From contig JBKDQQ010000084.1 of assembly GCA_046341775.1 (NCBI GenBank), positions 19,463 through 83,462 on the forward strand: a stretch of 64,000 bases of DNA. The letters run 5' to 3'. The notes under the pieces were generated by a model. It made no database searches, was not told the DNA's origin, and was given only the letters and a program-made list of their open reading frames with translations. Origin of the DNA: SXXH01 sp041165735. Lineage in GTDB: Bacteria > Planctomycetota > UBA1135 > GCA-002686595. The translations under genes and the position numbers were made by a program. Shown here in pieces: positions 26,417 to 37,933 of the stretch; within the stretch, counting starts at the first letter, position 1; every line of letters starts with the position of its first letter.

Positions 26417-27048
26417 ACTCCGACTCCCCGCGTCCTGCTCCGAGCGAGTCGCGCTTGGCGGACCGGGAAGTGCGCCTGCTGCGCTTGTTCGCCTGCGCCG
26501 TGCTGGGCCGTTGGGACGATCTGGCGCATGCGCGGCGGTCGGCCCCGCCCGGCGAACCCGACCGCGCCTGGCGCGAAACGCTGCTCATGGTGCACGTCTA
26601 CGCCGGCGCCCCACGCGCCGTGGAATGCCACGCGGTGCTCGTCCGCGCCGGTGGCCTCGGCACGCTCGATCCCGAGGAGGTCGAGGGCGAATCCGTCCCG
26701 CGCGAACGCGGCGAAGCGCTCTTCGACGCCATCTACGCGCGGCAGGCGCCGGAGGTGCGCGCGCTCGTGGGCGGATTCCATCCCGACTTCGCGCGCGTCG
26801 TCTTCCACGATTGCTACGCGCGCATCCTGGCGCGTCCGGGACTCGAGGCGCGCCTACGCGAGTTGCTGGCCGTGGTGGCGCTCGCGGCCACGGGCCAGCC
26901 GCGCCAATTGGCCTCGCACGCGCGTGGCGCGCTGCGCTGCGGCGCCACGCCGAGCGAAGTCCGCGCGGCGCTCCTCGCCGTGGCCGACCTGCTCGACGCG
27001 GATCGGCTGGCGGAGGCGCAGGCGGTCGTCGCGCTGCACGCGCGCTGA
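26413..27048 (+). CDS. CMD/AhpD-like protein without the C-x2-C pair
   Basis: 211 residues, starting at GTG 26413 within the GTGA overlap with the psd stop. The second half resembles a carboxymuconolactone decarboxylase/AhpD helical domain: L-R-E-L-L-A-V-V-A-L-A-A-T-G, then Q-L-A-S-H-A-R-G-A-L-R-C-G-A-T-P-S-E-V. The first half (W-R-E-T-L-L-M-V-H-V-Y-A-G-A-P, E-C-H-A-V-L) looks like a second, diverged copy, so it is probably a double-domain protein. The redox C-x2-C of AhpD is absent, so peroxidase-reductase activity is unlikely. Coupling to psd suggests coexpression but gives no clear function. Confidence 0.7.
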   Translation: MNSDSPRPAPSESRLADREVRLLRLFACAVLGRWDDLAHARRSAPPGEPDRAWRETLLMVHVYAGAPRAVECHAVLVRAGGLGTLDPEEVEGESVPRERGEALFDAIYARQAPEVRALVGGFHPDFARVVFHDCYARILARPGLEARLRELLAVVALAATGQPRQLASHARGALRCGATPSEVRAALLAVADLLDADRLAEAQAVVALHAR

Positions 27049-27075
27049 GGGCCGCTCGGCGCGCGGCGGCGCGGC

Positions 27076-30000
27076 TCAGCGCGTGCGCGCCTCGAGCAGC
27101 AACTCCCGCGCGCGCGCCGGGCGGGTCGACCGCAATTGCACGGCCTGGCGCGCCGCGCCGGACGGGCGCAACAAGCGATCGACGAGCGCTCGACCGTCGA
27201 CCTCGAAGCGCACGACGTCGCCCTTGCGAGTCAAATGCAGCGACAACTCGACCTCGTCGCCCGAGAGTCGCGCCAGCCGCCCTTCGCCCGCGCGCGCCCT
27301 GCGCACCAGCGCCGCCAGGTCCTTCTCCTCGGCCGCGTCCAGCAGCACGCGCGCGGACCGCGCGGCGCGGTCGAAGACGACCAGCGCATGCACGCCCGCG
27401 ACCGACAGCATCACGAGGTCGAGGGGTTCGCTGGACGCGGAGGCGAGGCGGATCCGCGCGGTGAGCGGCGCGCGCGCGTCGAGCGGCGGATCGAGCGGCA
27501 GCGTCGGACCTGCGACCAGCAGCAGTTCGTCGTCGCGCAAGGTGCGCGGCGCGCTCCAGCCATCCTTGGCGCGGATCCACGCGCCGGACTCGAGCCACCC
27601 GCCGGCGCGTTCGCCGAGCTTGTAGGACAGAAGGACCGCGCCGTCGGGCCCGAGCCGCACGTCGTCCGCGCCCAGCGCCCCCACGTCGGCGACCTGCGCG
27701 TCGTTCGCGGGACGCGCCAAGGCGGCCTTCAACGCCCTCAACTCCCGGGCCTCCTCGTCACGCAGGTCCGCGCCGCATTCCGCGAGGATGTCGTCGATGC
27801 GCGCGGCGAGGCGCGCGGGCTCCACGCCAGCCTTGGCGTCGCGGCGCACGACGCGCACGCGCTCCTCGGTCGCCGCGCGCAGGGCGCGCAATCCGTCGAC
27901 GAGTTGGGCGCGGGCCAGCCAGACCAGCGGATCGTCGCGGTCCGCGGCGCCCGACTCGAGGACGCGCTCCAGCGCGCGCCAGTCGGCTTCCTCGAGATGC
28001 AACGCCACGAGCGCCAGCGCGTCCCGCGCGTCCGCCATGTCGAGCCCGGCGAGCGCCACCAGGCTCGAGCTGTCGACGAGCGCGCCTTCGGCGTCGGCTC
28101 CTCCGTCGCGCAGGCGCAAGGGCCACGGCGCCGCGCCGCTGGAGACGACGAGGCCGAAAGGCCTGGCCCAGTCGGCCACGGCTTCGCGCGCGGAATCGCC
28201 CCTGTCGGCGGGGTCCGGCGCGGCCCAGCCGGCCCCGAGGCGCACGATGCCGCGCAGTCGCAGGCTGCCTGCGCTCAGTTCGACCTCGGAGCCCTCGCGC
28301 GAGGCGAGTCCCCGCGCGGCGCGCGCCAGCAATCCATGCAGCAAGCGCATCCGGCGCTCGAGCAGGCGCAAGGCGGGCCGCACCGGAGTCGCCCAAGCCT
28401 CTTCGGCGCGCGTGGCGACGAGTTCCGCGGCTCCGAACCAATCGCGACGTCCGGCGACGCACAGTTCGTCGCGTTCGCGCAGCAAGCGCGTCCACGCGCG
28501 TTCGGCCTCAGAAGCGGGCAGGCTCGTCGCCAAGGCGGCCAGCCGCGCCGACTCGCGCTCGACGGCCTCGGCCGCGGCGCGCGGGAATCCGTCCGGCTCC
28601 TCGCCCGGGAGGAGCGGCCAGCGGGCCATGATCTCGCGCCACGCATCGCGCAGGCTGGCCTTGGCCTCCAGCGCGTCGCCGGCGCGCAGCCGCGCCTCGA
28701 TGCGCGCGCCGGCGTCCTCCACGTCGCGCGCGGCGCGCTGGTCGGCCTCCGTCCAACGCGCGAGGAGCTCCGCGCGCGCCGGCGCCAGCTCGTCGCGCCG
28801 GACCGAGGATTCCACCTCCTCGACCGAGCGGGCCGAGGCGTGGGCAGCGAGGCGCGAGCGCCATCCGGGCCATTCCGCGTCGGCCCGTTCCAAGCGCGCC
28901 AGCGCCGCGCGCCACGCTCCGCGACGCAGGTCGTCCTCGAGGAGCGGGCGCGCTTCGACGCGCCACGCCTCCACGAGCGCGGCGCGCAATCCATCGAGCG
29001 CGGCCGCGCGCGACTCCTCGACGCGCCGCCGCCAGCGCTCCTCGCGCGCGGAGAGGCCGCGCTCCTCCGCCTCGGGCAGGAGGCGCGCACCGCCGACCTT
29101 GGCGCGCAAGAGCCGCGGCCACGACTCGGACACGAGGAGCGCCGCCTCGTCGTGGCGACGCTCCGCCAGCAGCGCTTCGAGCTGCGCGTCGAACTCGCGC
29201 GCCAGGCGCCACAGCTCGCCGTCCAACCGATCGGACAACGCGGCGCGCGCGCGCGACAGGCGGCGCGCCTGGTCGTCGGGCAGGTATCCGCCGCGCTCCA
29301 AGGGCTCGCTGCGAGCGAGCAGCGCGACCACCTCCGGCAACTCGGCCGCGCCGGCTGCCTCGAGCGCGGACACCAGCGCCTCGCGCGGATCCGAGGCGGG
29401 TTCCTCGGCCTCGGGTCCGACGATGCCGCCGCGCGTGACGCCCAAGAGCAGCAGCGCGACGCTGCCGCAGAGTCCCGCGGTCCACGCCGCGGTCCAGGCC
29501 AGTCGCCGCGGGTCGCGGCGCAGCGGATCCAGTCCTCGACGCGAGACGAGCGGAGCGCGGCGCTCGCGCACGCGCTCGAGGTCGGCCAGCAACTCCGCCG
29601 GATCGCGGTAGCGACGCGCCCGGTCGCGCACCAGGCACTTGCGCAGCACGAGCACGAAGCCGCCCGACAAGCCGTCCGCCAACTCGCCGGGATCGCGCAC
29701 CTTGTCGTGCAGCACGGCCGAGAGGATCTCGGCCACGCTCTCGCCGTGGAACGGAGGGCGGCCGCACGCCGCGTGGTACATGGTCGCGCCCAGCGACCAC
29801 AAGTCGCTCTGCGCGTCGGCGGACCCCGGATCGCGCGCCTGCTCGGGCGAGATGTAGTGCGGCGTGCCCAAGGTGCCGCCGTGGTTCGTGATGTCGGGAT
29901 CGTCGTCGGCGTGGGCCAGGCCGAGATCGACGAGGCGCGCGCGACCGAGCTCGTCGACGAGGATGTTCGAGGGCTTGATGTCGCGGTGGACCACGCCGCG

Positions 30001-30441
30001 ATCCGCCAGGTGCCGCAAGGCCTCGACCAGCGGAATGAAGAGTCGCAGCACCTCGCGCTCCGGCAAGCGCTCCGCGGCGAGGATCTTGTGCAGAGGGCGG
30101 CCGTCGACGAGCTCCATCGCGTACCACCACGTGCCGTCGACCTCGCCCATGTCGATCGCGGCCACGATGTTGGGGTGCGCCAGCTTGGCCGTGGCGCGCG
30201 CCTCGCGTTGCAGGCGCAAGCGCGCCTTGCCCGTCCCGCCCAGCTCCTTGCGCAGGATCTTGAGCGCCACGACGCGATCGACGGAGACCTGGCGCGCGCG
30301 ATAGACGACGCCGGTCGATCCGCTGCCCAAGAGGCCCTCGATGCGGTAGCCGGGGACCTGCGGCAGCTGCTCCTGCGCCGGCGCGCCTTCGCGCGCGCCG
30401 TCCCCCGGCCGGCCGCGCGCGCCTAGTTCTCCTTCAGCCAT
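27076..30441 (-). CDS. Receptor-type Ser/Thr protein kinase with large ectodomain
   Basis: 1,121 residues. A Hanks-type kinase domain spans about 31-300: glycine loop G-S-G-S-T-G, Lys in V-A-L-K-I-L, catalytic H-R-D-I-K-P-S-N, metal site D-L-G in place of D-F-G, and G-T-P-H-Y-I-S-P-E-Q. One membrane segment follows at about 325-345, then about 770 residues outside the membrane, mostly Ala/Arg/Glu/Leu-rich predicted helix, with a compact beta-type C-terminal region near 1000-1110. I recognise no sensor domain there. ATG at 30441 overlaps the preceding secreted-protein gene by 19 nt, so the two are translationally linked; with the FHA activator upstream they look like one signalling operon. Confidence 0.9.
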   Translation of the reverse strand: MAEGELGARGRPGDGAREGAPAQEQLPQVPGYRIEGLLGSGSTGVVYRARQVSVDRVVALKILRKELGGTGKARLRLQREARATAKLAHPNIVAAIDMGEVDGTWWYAMELVDGRPLHKILAAERLPEREVLRLFIPLVEALRHLADRGVVHRDIKPSNILVDELGRARLVDLGLAHADDDPDITNHGGTLGTPHYISPEQARDPGSADAQSDLWSLGATMYHAACGRPPFHGESVAEILSAVLHDKVRDPGELADGLSGGFVLVLRKCLVRDRARRYRDPAELLADLERVRERRAPLVSRRGLDPLRRDPRRLAWTAAWTAGLCGSVALLLLGVTRGGIVGPEAEEPASDPREALVSALEAAGAAELPEVVALLARSEPLERGGYLPDDQARRLSRARAALSDRLDGELWRLAREFDAQLEALLAERRHDEAALLVSESWPRLLRAKVGGARLLPEAEERGLSAREERWRRRVEESRAAALDGLRAALVEAWRVEARPLLEDDLRRGAWRAALARLERADAEWPGWRSRLAAHASARSVEEVESSVRRDELAPARAELLARWTEADQRAARDVEDAGARIEARLRAGDALEAKASLRDAWREIMARWPLLPGEEPDGFPRAAAEAVERESARLAALATSLPASEAERAWTRLLRERDELCVAGRRDWFGAAELVATRAEEAWATPVRPALRLLERRMRLLHGLLARAARGLASREGSEVELSAGSLRLRGIVRLGAGWAAPDPADRGDSAREAVADWARPFGLVVSSGAAPWPLRLRDGGADAEGALVDSSSLVALAGLDMADARDALALVALHLEEADWRALERVLESGAADRDDPLVWLARAQLVDGLRALRAATEERVRVVRRDAKAGVEPARLAARIDDILAECGADLRDEEARELRALKAALARPANDAQVADVGALGADDVRLGPDGAVLLSYKLGERAGGWLESGAWIRAKDGWSAPRTLRDDELLLVAGPTLPLDPPLDARAPLTARIRLASASSEPLDLVMLSVAGVHALVVFDRAARSARVLLDAAEEKDLAALVRRARAGEGRLARLSGDEVELSLHLTRKGDVVRFEVDGRALVDRLLRPSGAARQAVQLRSTRPARARELLLEARTR

Positions 30442-31922
30442 GCGCGCCAGGCCTTGTCGGCCTCCTCCAAGGGCAGTCCGCTAGCGGCGCGGAAGGCCTC
30501 CTCGTACATGGCGAGTCGCGCGCCCGGCGAGGCGTGCACGCGATCGGGCACGGGCGGCGCGTGCTTGCGCAGCACATCGTGGAACCTGCGCAGCGCGCCG
30601 TCGCCGCGCGATTCGAGCCATTGCACGATGCCCATCGAAGCCGCGATCGCCGCGCCGTCGAGCTCGGTGAATTGGAGGCTCGCCAAGGAGTCGAAGCTCG
30701 GCAGTTCGTCGAGGCCCGCCACCAAGGCCTCGCGCCAGCGGCCATCGCGCATCGCCTTCGGGTCGAGCGGCGCGACCTTGGCGCGCGGCTCGGCCTTCGG
30801 GCCGACCTTCGTGCCGGTGTCGCGCTTCTTCGCGGGGCCCTGGGTGCTGGGGCCCGTCGGTTCCTCGAGCTTCTCCCCCCGGCAGAACACCGCGTTGCGT
30901 CCGTGCGAACGGAACTCGAGCAGCGCGGCGACGCCTTCGTCGTACCACGGCGGCAGCAGCCGGCCGTCGTAGCCGAGGCGGTTGGCGAGCAGGTGCCCCC
31001 AATGGTGGTGGCAGTGCCCCGCGAGGTCGGAAAGCCCGCGCTTCCACAAGCGCACCGAGCTCGTGGCGTGCGGATCGCTCCAGAAGAAGCCGTAGCTCTT
31101 CGCCACGGCCGCGTCCCAGCCGGGTCCCACGGTCTTGGTGCGCGCGGCGAAGAGCGGCGTGGTCTTCTGGTACGGCTCGTCGTCGACGAACAAGTAGAAC
31201 TCCGCGAGCCGCCCGCCGAGCAGCGCCGTGCCGGGCTCGGCCTTCCAGGTCGCGTCGAACCACGCGCGTCCGCGCACGAGCCCGGCGGCCACCGGCGCGA
31301 GATCCCCCGCGGCGGGCTGCGCCCAAAGCGACAACTGGTCGGTGAGCAGCGAGGCCAGCGGCACGCCGGCGAGCTTCTGCACCTCGGCGCCCGAGTTGCG
31401 CGCCAGGGCCTCGGCGCGCGGCAGCCACTTGCCCTCGTGCTCCTCCAGGCCCTGCTTGCGCTGCGCCTCGGCGAAGGGCATCCATGCGCCCTCGTGCAGC
31501 ACCTCGCCCTTCTCGAGGTGCGACTTCTCGTCGGGAGTGACCCACTTGTCCTGCCACTTGACGAGGCCCTTCTTCGCCATCTCCACCGCCATCTCGGCCT
31601 CGACGGCGGCGTCGCGCTCGGCCGGCGTCATCCAGCGGCCCTTGTGCTGCACGTTGCCGATGTGGGCGTTGGCGCCCGCGTGTTGCGCGTCGAGCTCGAG
31701 CGTGCGCGCGAGGAGGCGCTTGAAGTCGGCCTTGAGCTTGCGCTTGTCGCACAAGAGAGCGAGCGCCCACATCTCGTCGGCGGTGCGCGCGGCCTTCTCG
31801 CGCTCCTTGATCGTCGGGCCCTTGTCCTGGACGGCACGCGCGGCGGACTCCTGCGCGGGTCGCGCCGGGGACCCGATCTCGGCGGCCTGCGCCGCCAGCG
31901 CCAGCAACATGGTCGCGAGCAT
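30423..31922 (-). CDS. Secreted Gly-x-Trp-repeat protein with protease-like C-terminus
   Basis: 499 residues with a signal peptide (M-L-A-T-M-L-L-A-L-A-A-Q-A-A). Residues about 90-180 hold four short repeats of the type G-x-W-hydrophobic-x-x-x-E (G-R-W-M-T-P-A-E, D-K-W-V-T-P-D-E, G-A-W-M-P-F-A-E, G-K-W-L-P-R-A-E), seen in planctomycete exported proteins. The C-terminal part looks like a gluzincin-type protease relic: H-H-W-G-H at codons 30993-31007 stands where H-E-x-x-H is expected, followed by P-P-W-Y-D-E-G-V-A. The catalytic Glu is thus missing and activity is doubtful. ATG at 31922 is chosen because TAGGAT ends 7 nt before it; ATG at 31931 would add three residues. Confidence 0.75.
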   Translation of the reverse strand: MLATMLLALAAQAAEIGSPARPAQESAARAVQDKGPTIKEREKAARTADEMWALALLCDKRKLKADFKRLLARTLELDAQHAGANAHIGNVQHKGRWMTPAERDAAVEAEMAVEMAKKGLVKWQDKWVTPDEKSHLEKGEVLHEGAWMPFAEAQRKQGLEEHEGKWLPRAEALARNSGAEVQKLAGVPLASLLTDQLSLWAQPAAGDLAPVAAGLVRGRAWFDATWKAEPGTALLGGRLAEFYLFVDDEPYQKTTPLFAARTKTVGPGWDAAVAKSYGFFWSDPHATSSVRLWKRGLSDLAGHCHHHWGHLLANRLGYDGRLLPPWYDEGVAALLEFRSHGRNAVFCRGEKLEEPTGPSTQGPAKKRDTGTKVGPKAEPRAKVAPLDPKAMRDGRWREALVAGLDELPSFDSLASLQFTELDGAAIAASMGIVQWLESRGDGALRRFHDVLRKHAPPVPDRVHASPGARLAMYEEAFRAASGLPLEEADKAWRAWLKEN

Positions 31923-31929
31923 GGGCGCC

Positions 31930-31935
31930 ATCCTA
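31930..31935 (-). promoter_or_regulatory. Candidate -10 box 7 nt before the Gly-x-Trp gene
   Basis: TAGGAT on the minus strand, then GGCGCCC and the ATG at 31922. The spacing of 7 nt is the same as at 37921 and 52213. It would give a leaderless mRNA for the secreted protein and the kinase. Confidence 0.35.
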
Positions 31936-31956
31936 GCCGAGCGCGGGCCGCGCGGC

Positions 31957-33966
<2,010 letters not shown>

Positions 33967-34098
33967 GGCGCGCGGGACGCCGAGCGCCCTCGCACAGCCC
34001 TACCGCGATGTCGCCGTGCGGCAACGCACAATTCCAGAAAAAACGGCGCAAGTAGTTGCCATCAAATGCTTTGCAGCAGATGAACGAAAGCCACGCCC

Positions 34099-34920
34099 CT
34101 ACCTGCCGGTGTAGTTCGGCTTGCGCTTTTCGGCGAAGGCGGCCAAGGCCTCGAGTCGGTCCTGCGTCGGCAGCACGCGTTCGTAGCAGCGCGCCTCGAT
34201 TTCCAATCCCTCGGGCAACGGAGCCTCGCAACCCTGGTCGATGGCCGCCTTCGCCGCCCGCACGGCCACCGGGCCGTTGGACGCGATCTGCAGGGCCAAC
34301 TCGCGCGCCGCGTCGTGGAGGCGCTCGGCGGGCACGACGCGGTTCACCAGCCCGATGCGCTCGGCCTCGGCCGCGTCGAGCTTGCGTCCGGTGAGGATCA
34401 GGTCCTTGGCGCGCGAGCGGCCCACGAGCCGCGGCAGGCGCTGCGTGCCACCCGCCCCCGGGATGATGGCGAGCGTCGTCTCGGTCAGGCCCAGTTGCGC
34501 GTGGCTGGCGGCGATGCGCAGGTCGCACGCCAGCAGCAGCTCGGTGCCGCCGCCGAAGGCGAAGCCGTTGATCACGGCGATCGTCGGTTGGGGCAGTGCT
34601 TCCACGTCGTCCATCGTGCGTCGGATGTTCTTGACGAACAGCGGCACCCGCTCGGCCGGCATGGTCTTGCGCTCCTTCAGGTCGGCGCCGGCGCAGAAGC
34701 TCTTGTCGCCCGCGCCCGAGAGGAGGATGGCGCGGATCGACAGGTCGCCGGCGAGGCTGGCGCACAGCGAGCGCAACCGGCGCAGGGTCGGGAACGACAG
34801 GCAGTTCATGACGTCCGGCCGCTCGATGGTCAGCCACACGAGGTCGCCCTCGCGACGGCAGCTGACGAGTTCGGGTTGGTCGGGTACGTCGGAGGGGATG
34901 TCGTCGTTCCAGGTGCTCAT
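34099..34920 (-). CDS. Enoyl-CoA hydratase, methylglutaconyl-CoA hydratase-like
   Basis: 273-residue crotonase. Oxyanion-hole and catalytic regions: S-F-C-A-G-A-D-L-K-E-R, N-G-F-A-F-G-G-G-T-E, and E-T-x-L-A-I-I-P-G-A-G-G-T-Q-R-L-P-R. The A-D-L-K-E-R-K-T-M run and C-terminal P-T-Q-D-R-L-E-A-L-x-A-F-x-E-K-R-x-P-x-Y-x-G closely resemble AUH, the leucine-pathway 3-methylglutaconyl-CoA hydratase that also binds RNA in eukaryotes. The exact substrate remains inferred. ATG at 34920 is preferred over longer readings that extend into unrelated sequence. TACCAT lies 27 nt upstream as a possible -10. It is divergent from the glutamate dehydrogenase operon. Confidence 0.9.
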   Translation of the reverse strand: MSTWNDDIPSDVPDQPELVSCRREGDLVWLTIERPDVMNCLSFPTLRRLRSLCASLAGDLSIRAILLSGAGDKSFCAGADLKERKTMPAERVPLFVKNIRRTMDDVEALPQPTIAVINGFAFGGGTELLLACDLRIAASHAQLGLTETTLAIIPGAGGTQRLPRLVGRSRAKDLILTGRKLDAAEAERIGLVNRVVPAERLHDAARELALQIASNGPVAVRAAKAAIDQGCEAPLPEGLEIEARCYERVLPTQDRLEALAAFAEKRKPNYTGR

Positions 34921-35211
34921 GGGGTGCGGGCGCTTGCGCGGGGCTGCATGGTAGCCGCGGAGGCGCGGGCCAAGAGCTCCGGCACGGCCGCGGCCCCGCG
35001 CACCCCCCGGCCTCCGCAGCCGAGGCTTCAGAATGGGCGTTCCAAGCCCCTGCGGCCGCGACCCTTGCCTGCGCCCCCTCGCGCGCCGACCACGCGGCAT
35101 CTACCCTGTTCGGACCTCGCAGTCCGCCCTTGGGGGTCGCCCCGAGCGCACGGCGAGGCCACCGCAGAGTCCGGCGCCAGCACCACTCAGCCCGCCGACA
35201 CGCCCCTCCAC
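34921..35211. other. Divergent regulatory region, no gene seen
   Basis: This separates the crotonase (minus) from the gdh operon (plus). TACCAT on the minus strand (34948-34953) and TACCCT on the plus strand (35102-35107) are -10-like; the latter would give a leader of about 100 nt for gdh. No -35 is convincing, and I see no riboswitch-like fold. Confidence 0.4.
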
Positions 35212-36497
<1,286 letters not shown>

Positions 36498-36501
<4 letters not shown>

Positions 36502-37811
36502 ACGTCCCCGGCGACCTCGCGGGGCTCGACGTCGACGAGCTCGCGCCGCAGACCTTCTCGGTCGAGGACGAGAACCCGTTCGCGACGATGATGGCGGGCT
36601 TCGACGAAGCCGCCGACCGCATCGGCCTGGACCCCGACGTCTACACCATGCTGCGCAACCCCGACCGCGAGATCCGCGTGTCGCTGCCGACGCAGCTCGA
36701 CGACGGGCGCCTCGCCGTGTTCGACGGCTGGCGCGTGCAGCACAACGCGGGCCTCGGGCCGTACTTCGGCCCGCTGCGCCTGCAGCGTTCCTTGCGCGTC
36801 GAGGAGCTGCGCGCCATCGCCGGGTGGATGACCTGGAAGTGCGCCGTGCTCAACATCCCCTTCGGCGGCGCCGCCGGCGGCATCCGCATCTCGCCGGGGC
36901 GCCACACGCGCGGCGAGGTCGAGCGCGTCGTGCGCCGCTACGTCGCCAGCATGATGGCCGACATCGGCCCCGACCGCGACGTGTTCAGCTCGGACGTGGC
37001 GACCGACGAGCAGATCATGGCGTGGATCATGGACACGGTGTCGATGCACGAGCGCGCCACGCAGAACGCGGTGGTGTGCGGCAAGCCCTTGGCCTTGGGC
37101 GGGTCCTTCGGGCACGCGAGCTCCGTGGCGGAGGGCATCCGCACGCTGTTGCGCCCCGCGCTCGCCTTCGCGGGCATCTCGCGCTCGCCGGCACGCGTGA
37201 TCATCCAGGGCGCGGGCATGCGCGGCGGCAACCTCGCCTCGCTCCTCGCGCAGGATGGCCACGTCGTCGTCGGATTGTCCGACGTGCACGGCGCGCTCCA
37301 CAACCCCGACGGCCTCGACGTGCCCGCCTTGCTGCGCCACCGCGCCGAGCACGGCTCGCTGCGCGGAGCCGAAGGCGACTTCGAACGCATCACCAACGAG
37401 GAGATGCTCGTGAAGGAGTGCGAGGTGCTCATCCCCTGCGCCGCGGCCGGCACGATCCACCTGCGGATCGCGCGCCAGCTCCAGGCGGGCATGATCATCG
37501 AAGGCGCGCACGGCGCGGTCAGTTCGCGCGCCGACCGCATCCTCGCGGAGCGCAGGATCCGCGTGGTGCCCGACATCCTCGCCACCGGCGGTGGAGCCGT
37601 CGTCAACTACTTCGAATGGGTGCAGAACCGCCGCGGCTTCAATTGGGACCAGAAGACGGTCCATGACCGGCTCGTCGGCGTGATGGACGAGGCGTGGAAG
37701 GAAGTCTGCGCCTTGGCCGCGGAGCAGAACTGCCGTCTGCGCATGGCGGCGCAGATGCTGGCCGTGCGTCGCGTCAGCAACGCCGACCGACTGCGCGGCG
37801 TGTACGCCTGA
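36498..37811 (+). CDS. Glutamate dehydrogenase paralogue lacking catalytic lysines
   Basis: 437 residues, GTG start inside the gdhA stop (GTGA overlap). It keeps the whole Glu/Leu/Phe/Val dehydrogenase fold, including T-W-K-C-A (K114), D166 in S-S-D-V-A-T and the cofactor motif G-A-G-M-R-G-G. Two key positions are changed: the substrate-carboxylate lysine of the K-G-G-I-R motif is F90 (G-P-Y-F-G-P-L-R), and the catalytic lysine of G-G-G-K-G-G is A126 (G-G-A-A-G-G). An ordinary dehydrogenase reaction is therefore unlikely. In Thermus thermophilus an operon encodes a catalytic and a regulatory GDH subunit forming a leucine-activated hetero-oligomer; by analogy this is probably a regulatory subunit. 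Confidence 0.88.
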
Positions 37812-37835
37812 GGCCGGGTCGATCCCGATCGCGAC

Positions 37836-37865
37836 GCGAGGCGCGGGGCTTGCCCCGCGCCTCGC
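37836..37865 (+). terminator. GC hairpin after the gdh operon
   Basis: GCGAGGCGCGGGG (37836-37848) pairs perfectly with CCCCGCGCCTCGC (37853-37865) around a CTTG tetraloop, 24 bp after the stop. No T-tract follows, as for most hairpins here. Confidence 0.6.
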
Positions 37866-37890
37866 ATGCTTGGAGGGCGTCGTCCCCGGC

Positions 37891-37920
37891 GACCGCGCCC
37901 CGACCGCGCCCCGACCGCGC
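37891..37920 (+). repeat. 11-bp direct repeats abutting a -10-like box
   Basis: GACCGCGCCCC at 37891-37901 and 37902-37912, then GACCGCGC at 37913-37920. The period of 11 bp is close to one helical turn, and the array ends exactly at TAGAAT, occupying the place of a -35 element. Confidence 0.7.
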
Positions 37921-37926
37921 TAGAAT
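37921..37926 (+). promoter_or_regulatory. Candidate -10 box 7 nt before the ATG at 37934
   Basis: TAGAAT followed by GGCGCGC and ATG. An ATG at 37925 overlaps the box and would add three residues. No Shine-Dalgarno sequence is present, so the transcript would be leaderless. Confidence 0.4.
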
Positions 37927-37933
37927 GGCGCGC

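Noticed and set aside
34047..34061. Sigma-54-like promoter TGGCAACTACTTGCG on the minus strand before the FHA-sigma54 activator gene
   Set aside because: The spacing between the GG and GC elements is 9 bp instead of the strictly required 10, so it is probably chance in an AT-richer patch.
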